47,028 nucleotides of DNA from assembly GCA_934140355.1 (NCBI GenBank), contig CAKPBH010000007.1, positions 1 to 47,028 on the forward strand, written 5' to 3'. A program made the position numbers and the translations under genes. Under the pieces are notes generated by a model. It worked only from the letters and a program-made list of their open reading frames with translations. It made no database searches and had not been told where the DNA came from. This DNA is from an uncultured Bacilli bacterium (lineage in GTDB: Bacteria > Bacillota_I > Bacilli_A > RF39 > UBA660). Shown here one piece after another: positions 8,611 to 15,814 of the stretch. Position 1 is the stretch's first letter. Each line of letters begins with the position of its first letter.

Positions 8611-8633
8611 TTCCTTGGAGTTAGTCCTTTTTT
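8605..8633 (+). terminator. Terminator overlapping the end of spoVIF
   Basis: The hairpin GACTAGTTCC/GGAGTTAGTC closes over the spoVIF stop codon and runs into TTTTTT. It also overlaps the 3' end of the convergent regulator gene. Confidence 0.8.
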
Positions 8634-9055
8634 GTCAAAAAATATTCCATTGATATTTTATGATTTTTACAAATCGTAAACAAAGTACTAGTAGTTATTA
8701 GATTAATTCCTAATTCATAATTACTATATGTAGTTTGAGAAATTGAACATTCATCTGCTACTTCTTGTTGGGATAATCCTCTTTTTTTCCTCTGTTCTTT
8801 CAATTTATGACCTATTTCTTTTTTGTTTATCTTTTCTAATTGTGCATGAAAAATATTTTTTTCTTTTAAACAAGTTATATAATCTATTGAGTAGTTGTAT
8901 AAATTACAGAATTTAACTAATTTTTTCAATGGAATAATGTCATTACCATTTTCCCAATTTGAAACAGTTTGCTTGGTAACACCAAATATATATCCTAATT
9001 CTGTTTGCGTCATTTCTAATTCTTCTCTACAAACTTTTAAACGATTTTCTAACAT
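8621..9055 (-). CDS. Transcriptional regulator with two tandem XRE (Cro/CI) helix-turn-helix domains
   Basis: A 144-residue protein made of two HTH_XRE units. The first, about residues 3-60, has MTQTELGYIFGVTKQTVSNWENG. The second, about residues 78-140, has LSQQEVADECSISQTTYSNYELG. Both keep the Q...S...S.WE/YE recognition-helix pattern, so one chain could contact two half-sites. There is no effector or protease domain. I chose the ATG at 9055 because GGTGAT sits 5 nt before it; a TTG at 9067 would add only four residues. It is divergent from the surface-protein gene with 101 bp between the starts, so control of itself and that gene is the natural guess. Confidence 0.85.
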   Translation of the reverse strand: MLENRLKVCREELEMTQTELGYIFGVTKQTVSNWENGNDIIPLKKLVKFCNLYNYSIDYITCLKEKNIFHAQLEKINKKEIGHKLKEQRKKRGLSQQEVADECSISQTTYSNYELGINLITTSTLFTICKNHKISMEYFLTKKD

Positions 9056-9126
9056 ATCTATCACCAATTAGATTGTCCTATAAAAAAAGAATTTATTCCC
9101 AAAAGTATGGACTATATGGTAAAATG

Positions 9127-9135
9127 TGTTATAAT
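9127..9135 (+). promoter_or_regulatory. Extended -10 promoter of the surface-protein gene
   Basis: TGTTATAAT, a perfect extended -10 element, lies 22 nt before the ATG of the surface protein. No good -35 hexamer is seen 16-18 bp upstream, which suits an activator- or repressor-controlled promoter next to a divergent regulator. Confidence 0.6.
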
Positions 9136-9156
9136 TATTTTAAGGTAGGAGATAGT

Positions 9157-10731
9157 ATGAAAAAATTAAAAAAAAATAAATATAGATTATTAACAGTGAT
9201 TATATGGATTTTTTCCTATTTTATTTTAATGACTGGAGTTACTTATGCTTATTTTGCATTAAGTGCTTCTGATGAAAAAAATATAGTTGGAACTGCTGCT
9301 TCTGGAAATTTAAATTTAACTGTTTCAAGAGTTGCACCCTCTAGTGATAATAATGTATTGGTACCATTATTAGATAATGCTTTAGAAAATGCAATAAGTG
9401 GAAATAGTGCTAAAGGGGCAATTAGTCCTTGTGTTGACTCTAACCATAATGTTTCTTGTGAAGTATATAAGATTGTTATAGAAAACACCAGTACAGCAGC
9501 AGTAAAATTAAATGGAAGCATTTACTTAAATTCCTCAAATTCTTCTAGTTCTTTCCAAAATTTAAAATGGGAAATTTTAGATAATGCTACCAAAAGAAAG
9601 ACAGATTATTTTTCCAACTCAATGTATTCGACTTCTTTGGTTAAAGATTTGTCACTTTCAGCAAAAGGAAACAGTGACTCTAGTCAAACTATTTATCTTG
9701 CGATTTGGATAAGTGAAATAAATGATAATCAAAGTGCTCTAGATTATGGAAAATATGGAGCAACAATATCTTTTACTAGCACAAATGGTGGAATAACTTC
9801 TACAATTGGAATAGTACCAACTGGAGTAGATACGCTTAATAATCTATTTGAAAACAATACTAAAACTTCTGTATCAACAGCAAGTTCTGAAAAAATAATT
9901 CAAGTAACTTCTAAAAATTTAGAAAAAGACTCTAATGGAAATATTAGATACTACGGTTTATCTCCTAATAATTATGTAACTTTTAATAATGAAAGTGCTG
10001 GTTGGAGAATAATTGGTATTTTTGATACAGAAGATTCTAACGGAAATTGGGACTACAGAATAAAGTTAATTAGAGATAAAGAACTTGGCTCTTATTCGTG
10101 GGATAGTAGTATTTCCTCAATTAATGGAGGACAAGGTATTAATGATTTTAGTAAGTCTGATATAATGACATTATTAAACGATTATTATTATCATTCTAAA
10201 AGTGCACAAACTTGTTATAAAGGTTTAAATAACACTTCTACAACTTGTGATTTTTCATCTAATGGAATTAAGAGTTCATATCAAAATATGATTGATGATG
10301 TTAAATATTATTTAGGTGGTAGTAATAATGCTAGTCAATATACAAATAAATATTATACTTTTGAAAGGAGTAACGCTGTTTATTCTTCCAATCCTAAAAC
10401 TTGGATTGGAAAATTAGGATTAATGTATCCTTCCGATTATGGATACGCAACTGATTTAAACACTTGCAAGGTTAATTTAAGAAGTTATAGTACGACAAAT
10501 ACTTGTACAACAGATAACTGGCTTTATTTAAATGGACACCAATGGACAATAACACCATCCACATCAAATTCTATCAATGTTTATGGGGCATGGCAGGATG
10601 GAAGCGCCTACGATTATCCACCAGCGTATCCTTATTTAATTCGTCCTGTTTTATATTTAAAGCCAAATGTAATAATTGTATCTGGAAATGGTACAAAAGA
10701 AGAACCGTATCTTCTTTCTTTAGATAGTTAA
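9157..10731 (+). CDS. Predicted exported, membrane-anchored surface protein
   Basis: A 524-residue protein. A basic N-terminus (KKLKKNKYR) precedes one hydrophobic segment, about residues 10-32, ending TYAYF. The next part (about 35-210) is Ser/Asn/Thr-rich, predicted beta, with NLNLTVSRV and one Cys pair, and resembles TasA/camelysin-like exported proteins. From about residue 250 a second domain carries YYGLSPNNYVTFNNESAGWRI and ends YLIRPVLYLKPNVIIVSG. That domain type is common in large surface proteins of gut Firmicutes (DUF6273-like, from memory). No LPXTG sorting signal is present. The start at 9157 follows GGTAGGAGA; upstream in-frame codons lie before or over the promoter. Function is unknown. 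Confidence 0.75.
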   Translation: MKKLKKNKYRLLTVIIWIFSYFILMTGVTYAYFALSASDEKNIVGTAASGNLNLTVSRVAPSSDNNVLVPLLDNALENAISGNSAKGAISPCVDSNHNVSCEVYKIVIENTSTAAVKLNGSIYLNSSNSSSSFQNLKWEILDNATKRKTDYFSNSMYSTSLVKDLSLSAKGNSDSSQTIYLAIWISEINDNQSALDYGKYGATISFTSTNGGITSTIGIVPTGVDTLNNLFENNTKTSVSTASSEKIIQVTSKNLEKDSNGNIRYYGLSPNNYVTFNNESAGWRIIGIFDTEDSNGNWDYRIKLIRDKELGSYSWDSSISSINGGQGINDFSKSDIMTLLNDYYYHSKSAQTCYKGLNNTSTTCDFSSNGIKSSYQNMIDDVKYYLGGSNNASQYTNKYYTFERSNAVYSSNPKTWIGKLGLMYPSDYGYATDLNTCKVNLRSYSTTNTCTTDNWLYLNGHQWTITPSTSNSINVYGAWQDGSAYDYPPAYPYLIRPVLYLKPNVIIVSGNGTKEEPYLLSLDS

Positions 10732-11057
10732 TATTTTGTTTACGAAATAAATATTTTAGGGTATTATCTAATATTTGAATTTATTCGATTGCATTATTAA
10801 TTAAATAAAATGGTATGATAGAGTTTATAACAAGATTATAATTAATGAGGAAATGCCTAAATTTTATAAATAGACCAAAAAATATTTTATTCTTTATAAG
10901 AACAACATAAAAAACTTTATTTCATGTTGTTCTTTTTCTATAATAGTAGTATTTTTAGGTATTTTATTTTAAAAAAAATGTCAAAAATAGAGATTTATAT
11001 TAATAAATAAATGGATATTACATAGTATTAACTAGAATATGAGAAAAGGGGTATAGA
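10732..11057 (+). other. Intergenic region before spoIVA
   Basis: 326 bp, AT-rich, with no gene seen on either strand. It holds one convincing hairpin terminator (annotated separately). After that is an AT-rich stretch from which spoIVA is presumably transcribed; I do not see a sigma-A consensus pair, which would fit a sporulation-sigma promoter, but I cannot assign one. Confidence 0.5.
10899..10938 (+). terminator. Terminator of the surface-protein gene
   Basis: A perfect 10-bp stem AGAACAACAT/ATGTTGTTCT with a 15-nt loop is followed by a T-rich run (TCTTTTTCT). It lies 167 nt after the stop codon. Confidence 0.8.
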
Positions 11058-12527
11058 ATGGAAAAAATTGATGTTATTAAGAGTATATCAGAGCGATGTG
11101 GTGGTGATATTTATTTAGGCGTTGTTGGAGCGGTTCGTACTGGAAAGAGTACTTTTATAAAAAAATTTATGGAGACATTGGTTATTCCTAATATTAGTGA
11201 TGAATTTGAGAGAAAGAGAACTTTAGATGAACTTCCTCAATCAGCGGCTGGTAGAACGATTATGACGACTGAGCCTAAGTTTGTTCCTGCTACGGCAGCG
11301 ACAATTCAGGTAGATGATTTTACAGCAAATATTAGAATGGTAGACTGTGTTGGCTATGTCATCGATGCGGCAAAAGGCTATGAAGATGATAATGGACCTA
11401 GAATGGTTATGACGCCTTGGTACAGTGATCCTATTCCTTTTGTGGAGGCTGCTGAAATTGGAACAGAGAAAGTAATTAAGGAACATTCTACAATTGGAAT
11501 TGTGGTTACTACTGATGGTTCGATTGGAGAAATTCCTAGAAATGAATATGTTAGTGCTGAAGAGACAGTTGTTAATGAATTAAAAAGTATTGGAAAGCCT
11601 TTTATTGTTGTTTTAAACTCTGTGCATCCAATGCTTCCTGAGACGGAAAAGTTAGCAGAAAATTTGAAAGCAAGTTATGGTGTTCCCGTTATTCCTGTTA
11701 GTGTTGAGAATATGCAAGAGCGAGAAATGATTGGTATTTTAAAAGATGCTTTGTATGAATTTCCTATTGAAGAGGTTAAAGTAAATATGCCTGAATGGAT
11801 TGCTATTTTAAATCATAATCATTATTTAAAGAAAGAGTATATTAATAAAATTAGGGATAGTGTAGTAGAAATTAATAAACTTAAAGATATTGATAATATT
11901 ACAAGTGGATTTAAAGATTGTGAATATATTGAGAAGTCTTATATTTCTAATGTGGATACTTCTCTTGGTGAAGTAACGATTCAACTAGATGCACCTAATG
12001 GATTATACAATCAAATTTTAAACGATATTATTGGAACGGATATTACTTCTAAGGCTAAGATGCTATCGATGTTTCAGGAGTTAAACGAAGCAAAGGTTGC
12101 TTATGATCAAATTAAGGGAGCACTAAAGATGGTTAAGCAAACTGGTTATGGAATTGCTGCTCCTACACTTGCCGATATGAAGTTGGAAACACCTGAAATT
12201 ATTAAACAAGGCCCACGCTATGGCGTTAAGTTAAAAGCCAAGGCACCATCTATTCATATGATTAAAGTAGATGTGGAATCCACTTTTGAACCCATTATTG
12301 GTAGTGAATTGCAAAGTAAAGAATTAATTGAGTATTTGACTAAAGATGCTAATAGTGAGAATATTTGGAAGAGTGAGATATTTGGCCGAAGTTTGGATGT
12401 GATTGTTCAAGAAGGAATTCAAGCTAAATTGTCTATGATGCCTGATAATATTCGATATAAATTAGGAAATACTTTGACAAAGGTAATTAATAAAGGCTCT
12501 AATAACATGATTGCTATTGTATTATAG
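11058..12527 (+). CDS. spoIVA: Stage IV sporulation protein A, spore coat morphogenetic ATPase
   Basis: A 489-residue protein, close to the usual 492. SpoIVA polymerises on the outer forespore membrane using ATP hydrolysis and forms the base of the spore coat. The Walker A motif GAVRTGKST covers residues 24-32 with Lys30, the same position as in B. subtilis. The conserved N-terminal ERCGGDIYLGVVG, the long SAAGRTIMTTEPKF segment, and a short hydrophobic C-terminus ending AIVL are all present. A ribosome binding site AAAAGGGG precedes the ATG. It lies upstream of hup as in B. subtilis (spoIVA-hbs). The identification is firm. Confidence 0.96.
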   Translation: MEKIDVIKSISERCGGDIYLGVVGAVRTGKSTFIKKFMETLVIPNISDEFERKRTLDELPQSAAGRTIMTTEPKFVPATAATIQVDDFTANIRMVDCVGYVIDAAKGYEDDNGPRMVMTPWYSDPIPFVEAAEIGTEKVIKEHSTIGIVVTTDGSIGEIPRNEYVSAEETVVNELKSIGKPFIVVLNSVHPMLPETEKLAENLKASYGVPVIPVSVENMQEREMIGILKDALYEFPIEEVKVNMPEWIAILNHNHYLKKEYINKIRDSVVEINKLKDIDNITSGFKDCEYIEKSYISNVDTSLGEVTIQLDAPNGLYNQILNDIIGTDITSKAKMLSMFQELNEAKVAYDQIKGALKMVKQTGYGIAAPTLADMKLETPEIIKQGPRYGVKLKAKAPSIHMIKVDVESTFEPIIGSELQSKELIEYLTKDANSENIWKSEIFGRSLDVIVQEGIQAKLSMMPDNIRYKLGNTLTKVINKGSNNMIAIVL

Positions 12528-12529
12528 AG

Positions 12530-12601
12530 AAAAAGACAAATAACTTTTGTATGATGTAGAATTAAGCTTACAAACATCTTTATATAGTTACTTGTCTTTT
12601 T
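12530..12601 (+). terminator. Terminator after spoIVA
   Basis: AAAAAGACAA at 12530-12539 pairs with TTGTCTTTTT at 12592-12601. The stem can be extended inward by TAACT/AGTTA after one mismatch. It begins 3 nt after the spoIVA stop and ends 13 nt before the 3' end of the convergent minus-strand RNA. Confidence 0.65.
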
Positions 12602-12613
12602 ATTTTATTAGAT

Positions 12614-13016
12614 ACAAAAATAGATTAGTCCTGATAAAACTAATCTATTCGAGTTTAGAAAAAAATTGAACTGTTTTCTAATAATCTGTATTACCTACTA
12701 GAATATTTCACTAATAAATAATACAATTAATAAAAAACTTTAAATAAACATTATCAGTGTTTACTACAATTTCTTATCTTTTAAGTTTTCTTTCTTAAAA
12801 CAATTGTTTTGCTTAATGGTGATAAGAGTTATTTTATAACTTTTTCTACCAAGAGAAGAAAGTGGCAAGCAACTAAATTTTAATCTATCAACTCTTACCA
12901 CACAAAGGATGAAATCAATCATCAGTATAAATAAGTACTTACATCATATAAATAAATATCATACTATCCGATAAGAGTTATTTAAAATTTAGATTACATA
13001 CTCTTTCTATTTAAGC
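12614..13016 (-). ncRNA. Candidate structured non-coding RNA of about 400 nt, family unknown
   Basis: The spoIVA-hup gap has no reading frame of note but holds a complete minus-strand transcription unit: a near-perfect promoter (13023-13051) and an intrinsic terminator with an 11-bp perfect stem. In the RNA sense the 5' segment UAGAAAGA (13009-13002) can pair with UUUUUCUA (12663-12656) to close the molecule. Inside are a 12-bp helix GUGGUAAGAGUU/AACUCUUAUCAC (12901-12890 with 12830-12819), an alternative hairpin GUGGUAAG/CUUGCCAC, a UAAACA/UGUUUA hairpin and a UUCUAGUAG/UUAUUAGAA hairpin. I see no tmRNA, RNase P, SRP or 6S signature. Function is unknown. The transcript is inferred, not observed. 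Confidence 0.65.
12616..12649 (-). terminator. Intrinsic terminator of the candidate ncRNA
   Basis: On the minus strand AATAGATTAGT pairs with ACTAATCTATT (11 bp, perfect, 9-nt loop) and runs into TTTTTG. The plus strand has no T run after the stem, so it works for the minus strand only. Confidence 0.85.
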
Positions 13017-13022
13017 AAATTT

Positions 13023-13051
13023 ATTGTATCATTATTCTTCGCGTTTGTCAA
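13023..13051 (-). promoter_or_regulatory. Strong sigma-A type promoter of the candidate ncRNA
   Basis: On the minus strand: TTGACA (13051-13046), a spacer of exactly 17 bp, TACAAT (13028-13023). This is one of the best consensus promoters in the window and points away from hup, with no minus-strand gene downstream. Confidence 0.85.
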
Positions 13052-13141
13052 TACTTTTTTTGCTTTTTTTGACTATAGTTTTTTTTGCGAAAACAGGTGG
13101 TTAAAAACAAGAATGTTTCCTTATATTTTAGAGAAAATGTA

Positions 13142-13170
13142 TTGATTTCTTCAATAAATCATGGTATCTT
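13142..13170 (+). promoter_or_regulatory. Promoter of hup
   Basis: TTGATT (13142-13147), a 17-bp spacer, TATCTT (13165-13170). It lies about 60 bp before the hup start. It is back-to-back with the ncRNA promoter, 90 bp away. Confidence 0.65.
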
Positions 13171-13231
13171 AATGTTGTAAGCATAGGAAAAGAATGATGC
13201 TTATTATATTATTAGATGGAGGTATATAGAA

Positions 13232-13504
13232 ATGACAAAAGCTGAATTAGTAGAATTTATCGCTGAAAATGCTGATTTAACAAAAGCTGATGCTGCGAGA
13301 GCTTTAGAGGCTGTAGTAGAAGGAATTACAGAAGGATTAAAAAAATCTGGTAAAGTTACTTTAGTTGGATTTGGAACTTTCACTGCTAAGGAAAGAGAAG
13401 CTCATACTGGTCGTAATCCACAAACTGGAGAACCTGTTGAAATTGCTGCTCGTGTTGTTCCTGGATTCAAAGCTGGTAACAAATTAAAAGAAGCTTTAAA
13501 TTAA
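13232..13504 (+). CDS. hup: DNA-binding protein HU
   Basis: A 90-residue histone-like nucleoid protein that bends DNA as a dimer. It begins MTKAELVEFIAE and has the core VGFGTFTAKEREAHTGRNPQTGEPVEI, with the Pro at the tip of the beta arm and the C-terminal PGFKAGNKLKEALN. Codons are visibly biased (GCT, GGT, CGT, GTT), as in highly expressed genes. It has a GGAGG ribosome binding site, its own promoter and its own terminator, so it is monocistronic. Its position after spoIVA matches hbs of B. subtilis. Confidence 0.97.
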   Translation: MTKAELVEFIAENADLTKADAARALEAVVEGITEGLKKSGKVTLVGFGTFTAKEREAHTGRNPQTGEPVEIAARVVPGFKAGNKLKEALN

Positions 13505-13520
13505 TTTAAAAATATAAATT

Positions 13521-13550
13521 AATAGTTAGTGTTGGCGCTAACTATTTTTT
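13521..13550 (+). terminator. Terminator of hup
   Basis: A perfect 9-bp stem AATAGTTAG/CTAACTATT with an 8-nt loop is followed by a T run, 16 nt after the stop. Confidence 0.9.
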
Positions 13551-13554
13551 ATTA

Positions 13555-13623
13555 AAAAATACTAATAAATATTCTGTCTTGTTTAAATCTTGAAAACAAA
13601 CAGTAATATTTGTTAGTATTTTT
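13555..13623 (-). terminator. Long hairpin between hup and the S24-like regulator
   Basis: AAAAATACTAATAAATATT (13555-13573) is nearly complementary to 13605-13623. On the minus strand it ends in AATATTT...TTTTT just beyond the stop codon of the S24-like regulator gene and so should terminate that operon. It may also block read-through from hup. Confidence 0.7.
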
Positions 13624-13624
13624 C

Positions 13625-14290
13625 TTATTTCATTTCTCTATAAATAGCGGTAACGCGACCTAATATCATGTTATTGGCGATAATGTTAACATTAATTGTT
13701 GGGTATTTAGGATTCATTGCTTGAAGAATAATTCCTTTAGGGTAACGATATAGTCTTCTAACGGATAAAATATTATTCTTTACTGCAATGACGATATCAT
13801 CTCCAGTTTTGTAATCTTCTTCTTTTTGAAAGAAGACTTTATCATTTTTGTAATAAACGGGAGACATTGAATCATCTAATACTTTCATTGATAATTCTGA
13901 GTGATTGGTAATTGATTCGTAGTTTGCATTTTTATAAGTATTAATAATTTTCTCTGACTGGGGTGTTAAGTTTTTATCTTGTCTTAAACTACTTACATAT
14001 TCTTTAACTATTTTTTTCTCTATTAATTGTTTTTCTTCTTCCGTAATAGGAGCATCTTTGAAAATTTCATTATCTAAATTAAATATTCTGCAGATTTCAA
14101 ACAAGATATCATAAGGAATATTTAATTTTCCTGTTTCGTATTTATGTAATGTTTGTCTGTTTTTTTGACCGTTTATTGCTTTTGATAAATCTTCTAGAGA
14201 ATAGTTATATTTTTCACGACCGTTTTTAATTATTTCACTTACTAATGGCTTTAATTCGTCACTGACTAGTTCTTGTTTTCTTGTTCTCAT
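13625..14290 (-). CDS. XRE helix-turn-helix regulator with an S24 (LexA/CI-like) C-terminal domain, probably not self-cleaving
   Basis: A 221-residue protein. The HTH spans about residues 15-58 (SLEDLSKAINGQ...QTLHKYETGK). The S24 fold spans about residues 125-221. The nucleophile region is DDSMSP with Ser141. The segment that should hold the catalytic Lys (usually VKRL) reads SVRRL, with Arg178 in the Lys position. No Ala-Gly cleavage pair is visible before Ser141. The domain therefore probably serves for dimerisation or ligand sensing instead of autoproteolysis. It follows two membrane-protein genes by 17 bp on the same strand and probably shares their transcript. The ribosome binding site AAGGAAG supports the ATG at 14290. 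Confidence 0.85.
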   Translation of the reverse strand: MRTRKQELVSDELKPLVSEIIKNGREKYNYSLEDLSKAINGQKNRQTLHKYETGKLNIPYDILFEICRIFNLDNEIFKDAPITEEEKQLIEKKIVKEYVSSLRQDKNLTPQSEKIINTYKNANYESITNHSELSMKVLDDSMSPVYYKNDKVFFQKEEDYKTGDDIVIAVKNNILSVRRLYRYPKGIILQAMNPKYPTINVNIIANNMILGRVTAIYREMK

Positions 14291-14307
14291 TATATTACTT
14301 CCTTACT

Positions 14308-14976
14308 TTATTGTTCTTTTATGTATTTTGTTATGTATATAGGAATTGTTCCTATTAAGCCTACTACCAAACTTAGTAGATATCTTACCATAATTAATTT
14401 TATGATGTCAATTGTATCTTTTATAAATGTATAAGCAATTATACCAAAAAGAATGGATGCGATAAATTGAATGATAATAGTAGAAAAAACATTGCTAATA
14501 AAAATATTATTTTTCATTCTTTTTAGATAAAAATATAATTTATTATTTAAAATTAAAGAGTATAGCATTGTAACGATACTTGCAAATAATAATCTTATAG
14601 AATTATCAAAGATGTTATCATAAGAGGCGTTAGTAAATAAGGCGATTTTACTAGAAGCCATTAGACTTACTAGTAGGAGAATGATAAATGATAAAATAGT
14701 TGTAGAAAGAATAACTAAAAGATGCGTTTTCATGTCTTCTGGCCCTTTTTTTTGAATTAAGATATTCGATACAATAAAAATGGTAACAAAAGGAATTATT
14801 CCTAAATTTAAATCATAATCATAAATGGTTATTGTTTTTAGGGACATTAAGCAAGTTAAAATCATACTTGCAATTGTATAAACATATAAGCCTAAACTTG
14901 TATACTTTTTATAAAGAAACAGGATAAAGATGATACAAGTAATTAATTCTATTCCAAGTAATGTTACAGATATCAT
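14308..14976 (-). CDS. VUT/YhhQ-like multi-spanning membrane protein, copy 2
   Basis: A 222-residue integral membrane protein with six to seven hydrophobic segments. The pattern SIRLLFASIVTMLYSLILNNKL, then STIIIQFIASILFGIIAY, resembles the R...S...Y and ST..Q..DS..F helices of the VUT/YhhQ family (queuosine-precursor or vitamin uptake), though the usual Asp is missing. The start overlaps the TGA stop of the upstream paralogue in an ATGA junction, so translation is coupled. The ribosome binding site is AAGGTGG. Substrate unknown; the family call is tentative. Confidence 0.6.
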   Translation of the reverse strand: MISVTLLGIELITCIIFILFLYKKYTSLGLYVYTIASMILTCLMSLKTITIYDYDLNLGIIPFVTIFIVSNILIQKKGPEDMKTHLLVILSTTILSFIILLLVSLMASSKIALFTNASYDNIFDNSIRLLFASIVTMLYSLILNNKLYFYLKRMKNNIFISNVFSTIIIQFIASILFGIIAYTFIKDTIDIIKLIMVRYLLSLVVGLIGTIPIYITKYIKEQ

Positions 14977-15638
14977 TTTACCACCTTCTTTGACTTATAT
15001 TTTGGTAAGATAAGAGAATATATTACTGTTATAATCAATCCTATCATGTAAGTTGATAGAGAGGATTCTAGAATAGTTTTAATATTAAAAATATTTAAAT
15101 ATGCTCCTAAATAAAAGGTTAGATTGCTAACTAAGCCAATTACAAGATAAGTTGTTACAGTTGTAATAAATGGTAAGTCATATAGAGACTTTATTTTTTT
15201 ATACAAAACTACTAATAGATAATTGGATAGTAAAGTGGAAATTGGGTAGGTAATTAATATTCTATAATTTGTAATGAATACATTTTTCATATTTATACTG
15301 ATAGAATCTGTTATAGACTCTGTATGATATGACATTAAAAATAAAAAAATGCTTGCAAAGACGGTAATGAAAAAATTGAGATTAATAATCTTTTTTACTT
15401 CTTCTTTTTTCATTGTTTCAATTAACAGATATAACGATGTAAACATTGTGATATAACATATTGTATTTGCATTTAAGTTAATGGTTGATAGGGTAACAAA
15501 TTTAAAAGAAAGAATTAGGGAGATAAGATTCATTGTAATCATTGTAATTATTAGACCGAAATTTGATAAAAATAATTTGAAAAAATAAAGGGATAATAGA
15601 CAAATTATTAAGATACAAAGATAAATTAATATGTTCAT
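14973..15638 (-). CDS. VUT/YhhQ-like multi-spanning membrane protein, copy 1
   Basis: A 221-residue membrane protein with about seven hydrophobic segments. It has the same length and helix order as the next gene, including an equivalent segment NYRILITYPISTLLSNYLLVV before the last three helices. The two are therefore probably a duplicated pair that may form a heterodimer. It ends in TGA overlapping the ATG of copy 2. It is first in an apparent three-gene operon with the S24-like regulator last. The ribosome binding site AAGAAGGTGA is well placed. VUT-like assignment is from pattern only. Confidence 0.6.
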   Translation of the reverse strand: MNILIYLCILIICLLSLYFFKLFLSNFGLIITMITMNLISLILSFKFVTLSTINLNANTICYITMFTSLYLLIETMKKEEVKKIINLNFFITVFASIFLFLMSYHTESITDSISINMKNVFITNYRILITYPISTLLSNYLLVVLYKKIKSLYDLPFITTVTTYLVIGLVSNLTFYLGAYLNIFNIKTILESSLSTYMIGLIITVIYSLILPKYKSKKVVK

Positions 15639-15775
15639 TGTTTCACCTTCTTATTTAAGATAATTATATCATATTTCTTTAAGATACAAAAGTTAGTTCA
15701 TATTATTTTCTTAATTTTTTTCTTTTTCATCAAAAATACTTATATATTCTAAGGCTTTATGTAAATGAATTTGCA

Positions 15776-15799
15776 AATAAAAAAGGCTAAATTCTTTAG
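15776..15799 (-). terminator. Terminator of the DUF2229/HgdB-like gene pair
   Basis: On the minus strand GCTAAA-GAA-TTTAGC is followed by CTTTTTTATT. It lies 15 nt after the stop codon at 15815. Confidence 0.8.
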
Positions 15800-15814
15800 C
15801 AGTATTTTTTGAAT

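Noticed and set aside
12614..13016. Candidate RNA as tmRNA, RNase P RNA, SRP RNA or 6S RNA
   Set aside because: No tRNA-like ends with a T-arm, no GAAAGUCC core of RNase P, no GGAA-capped SRP hairpin, and no long central-bubble rod.
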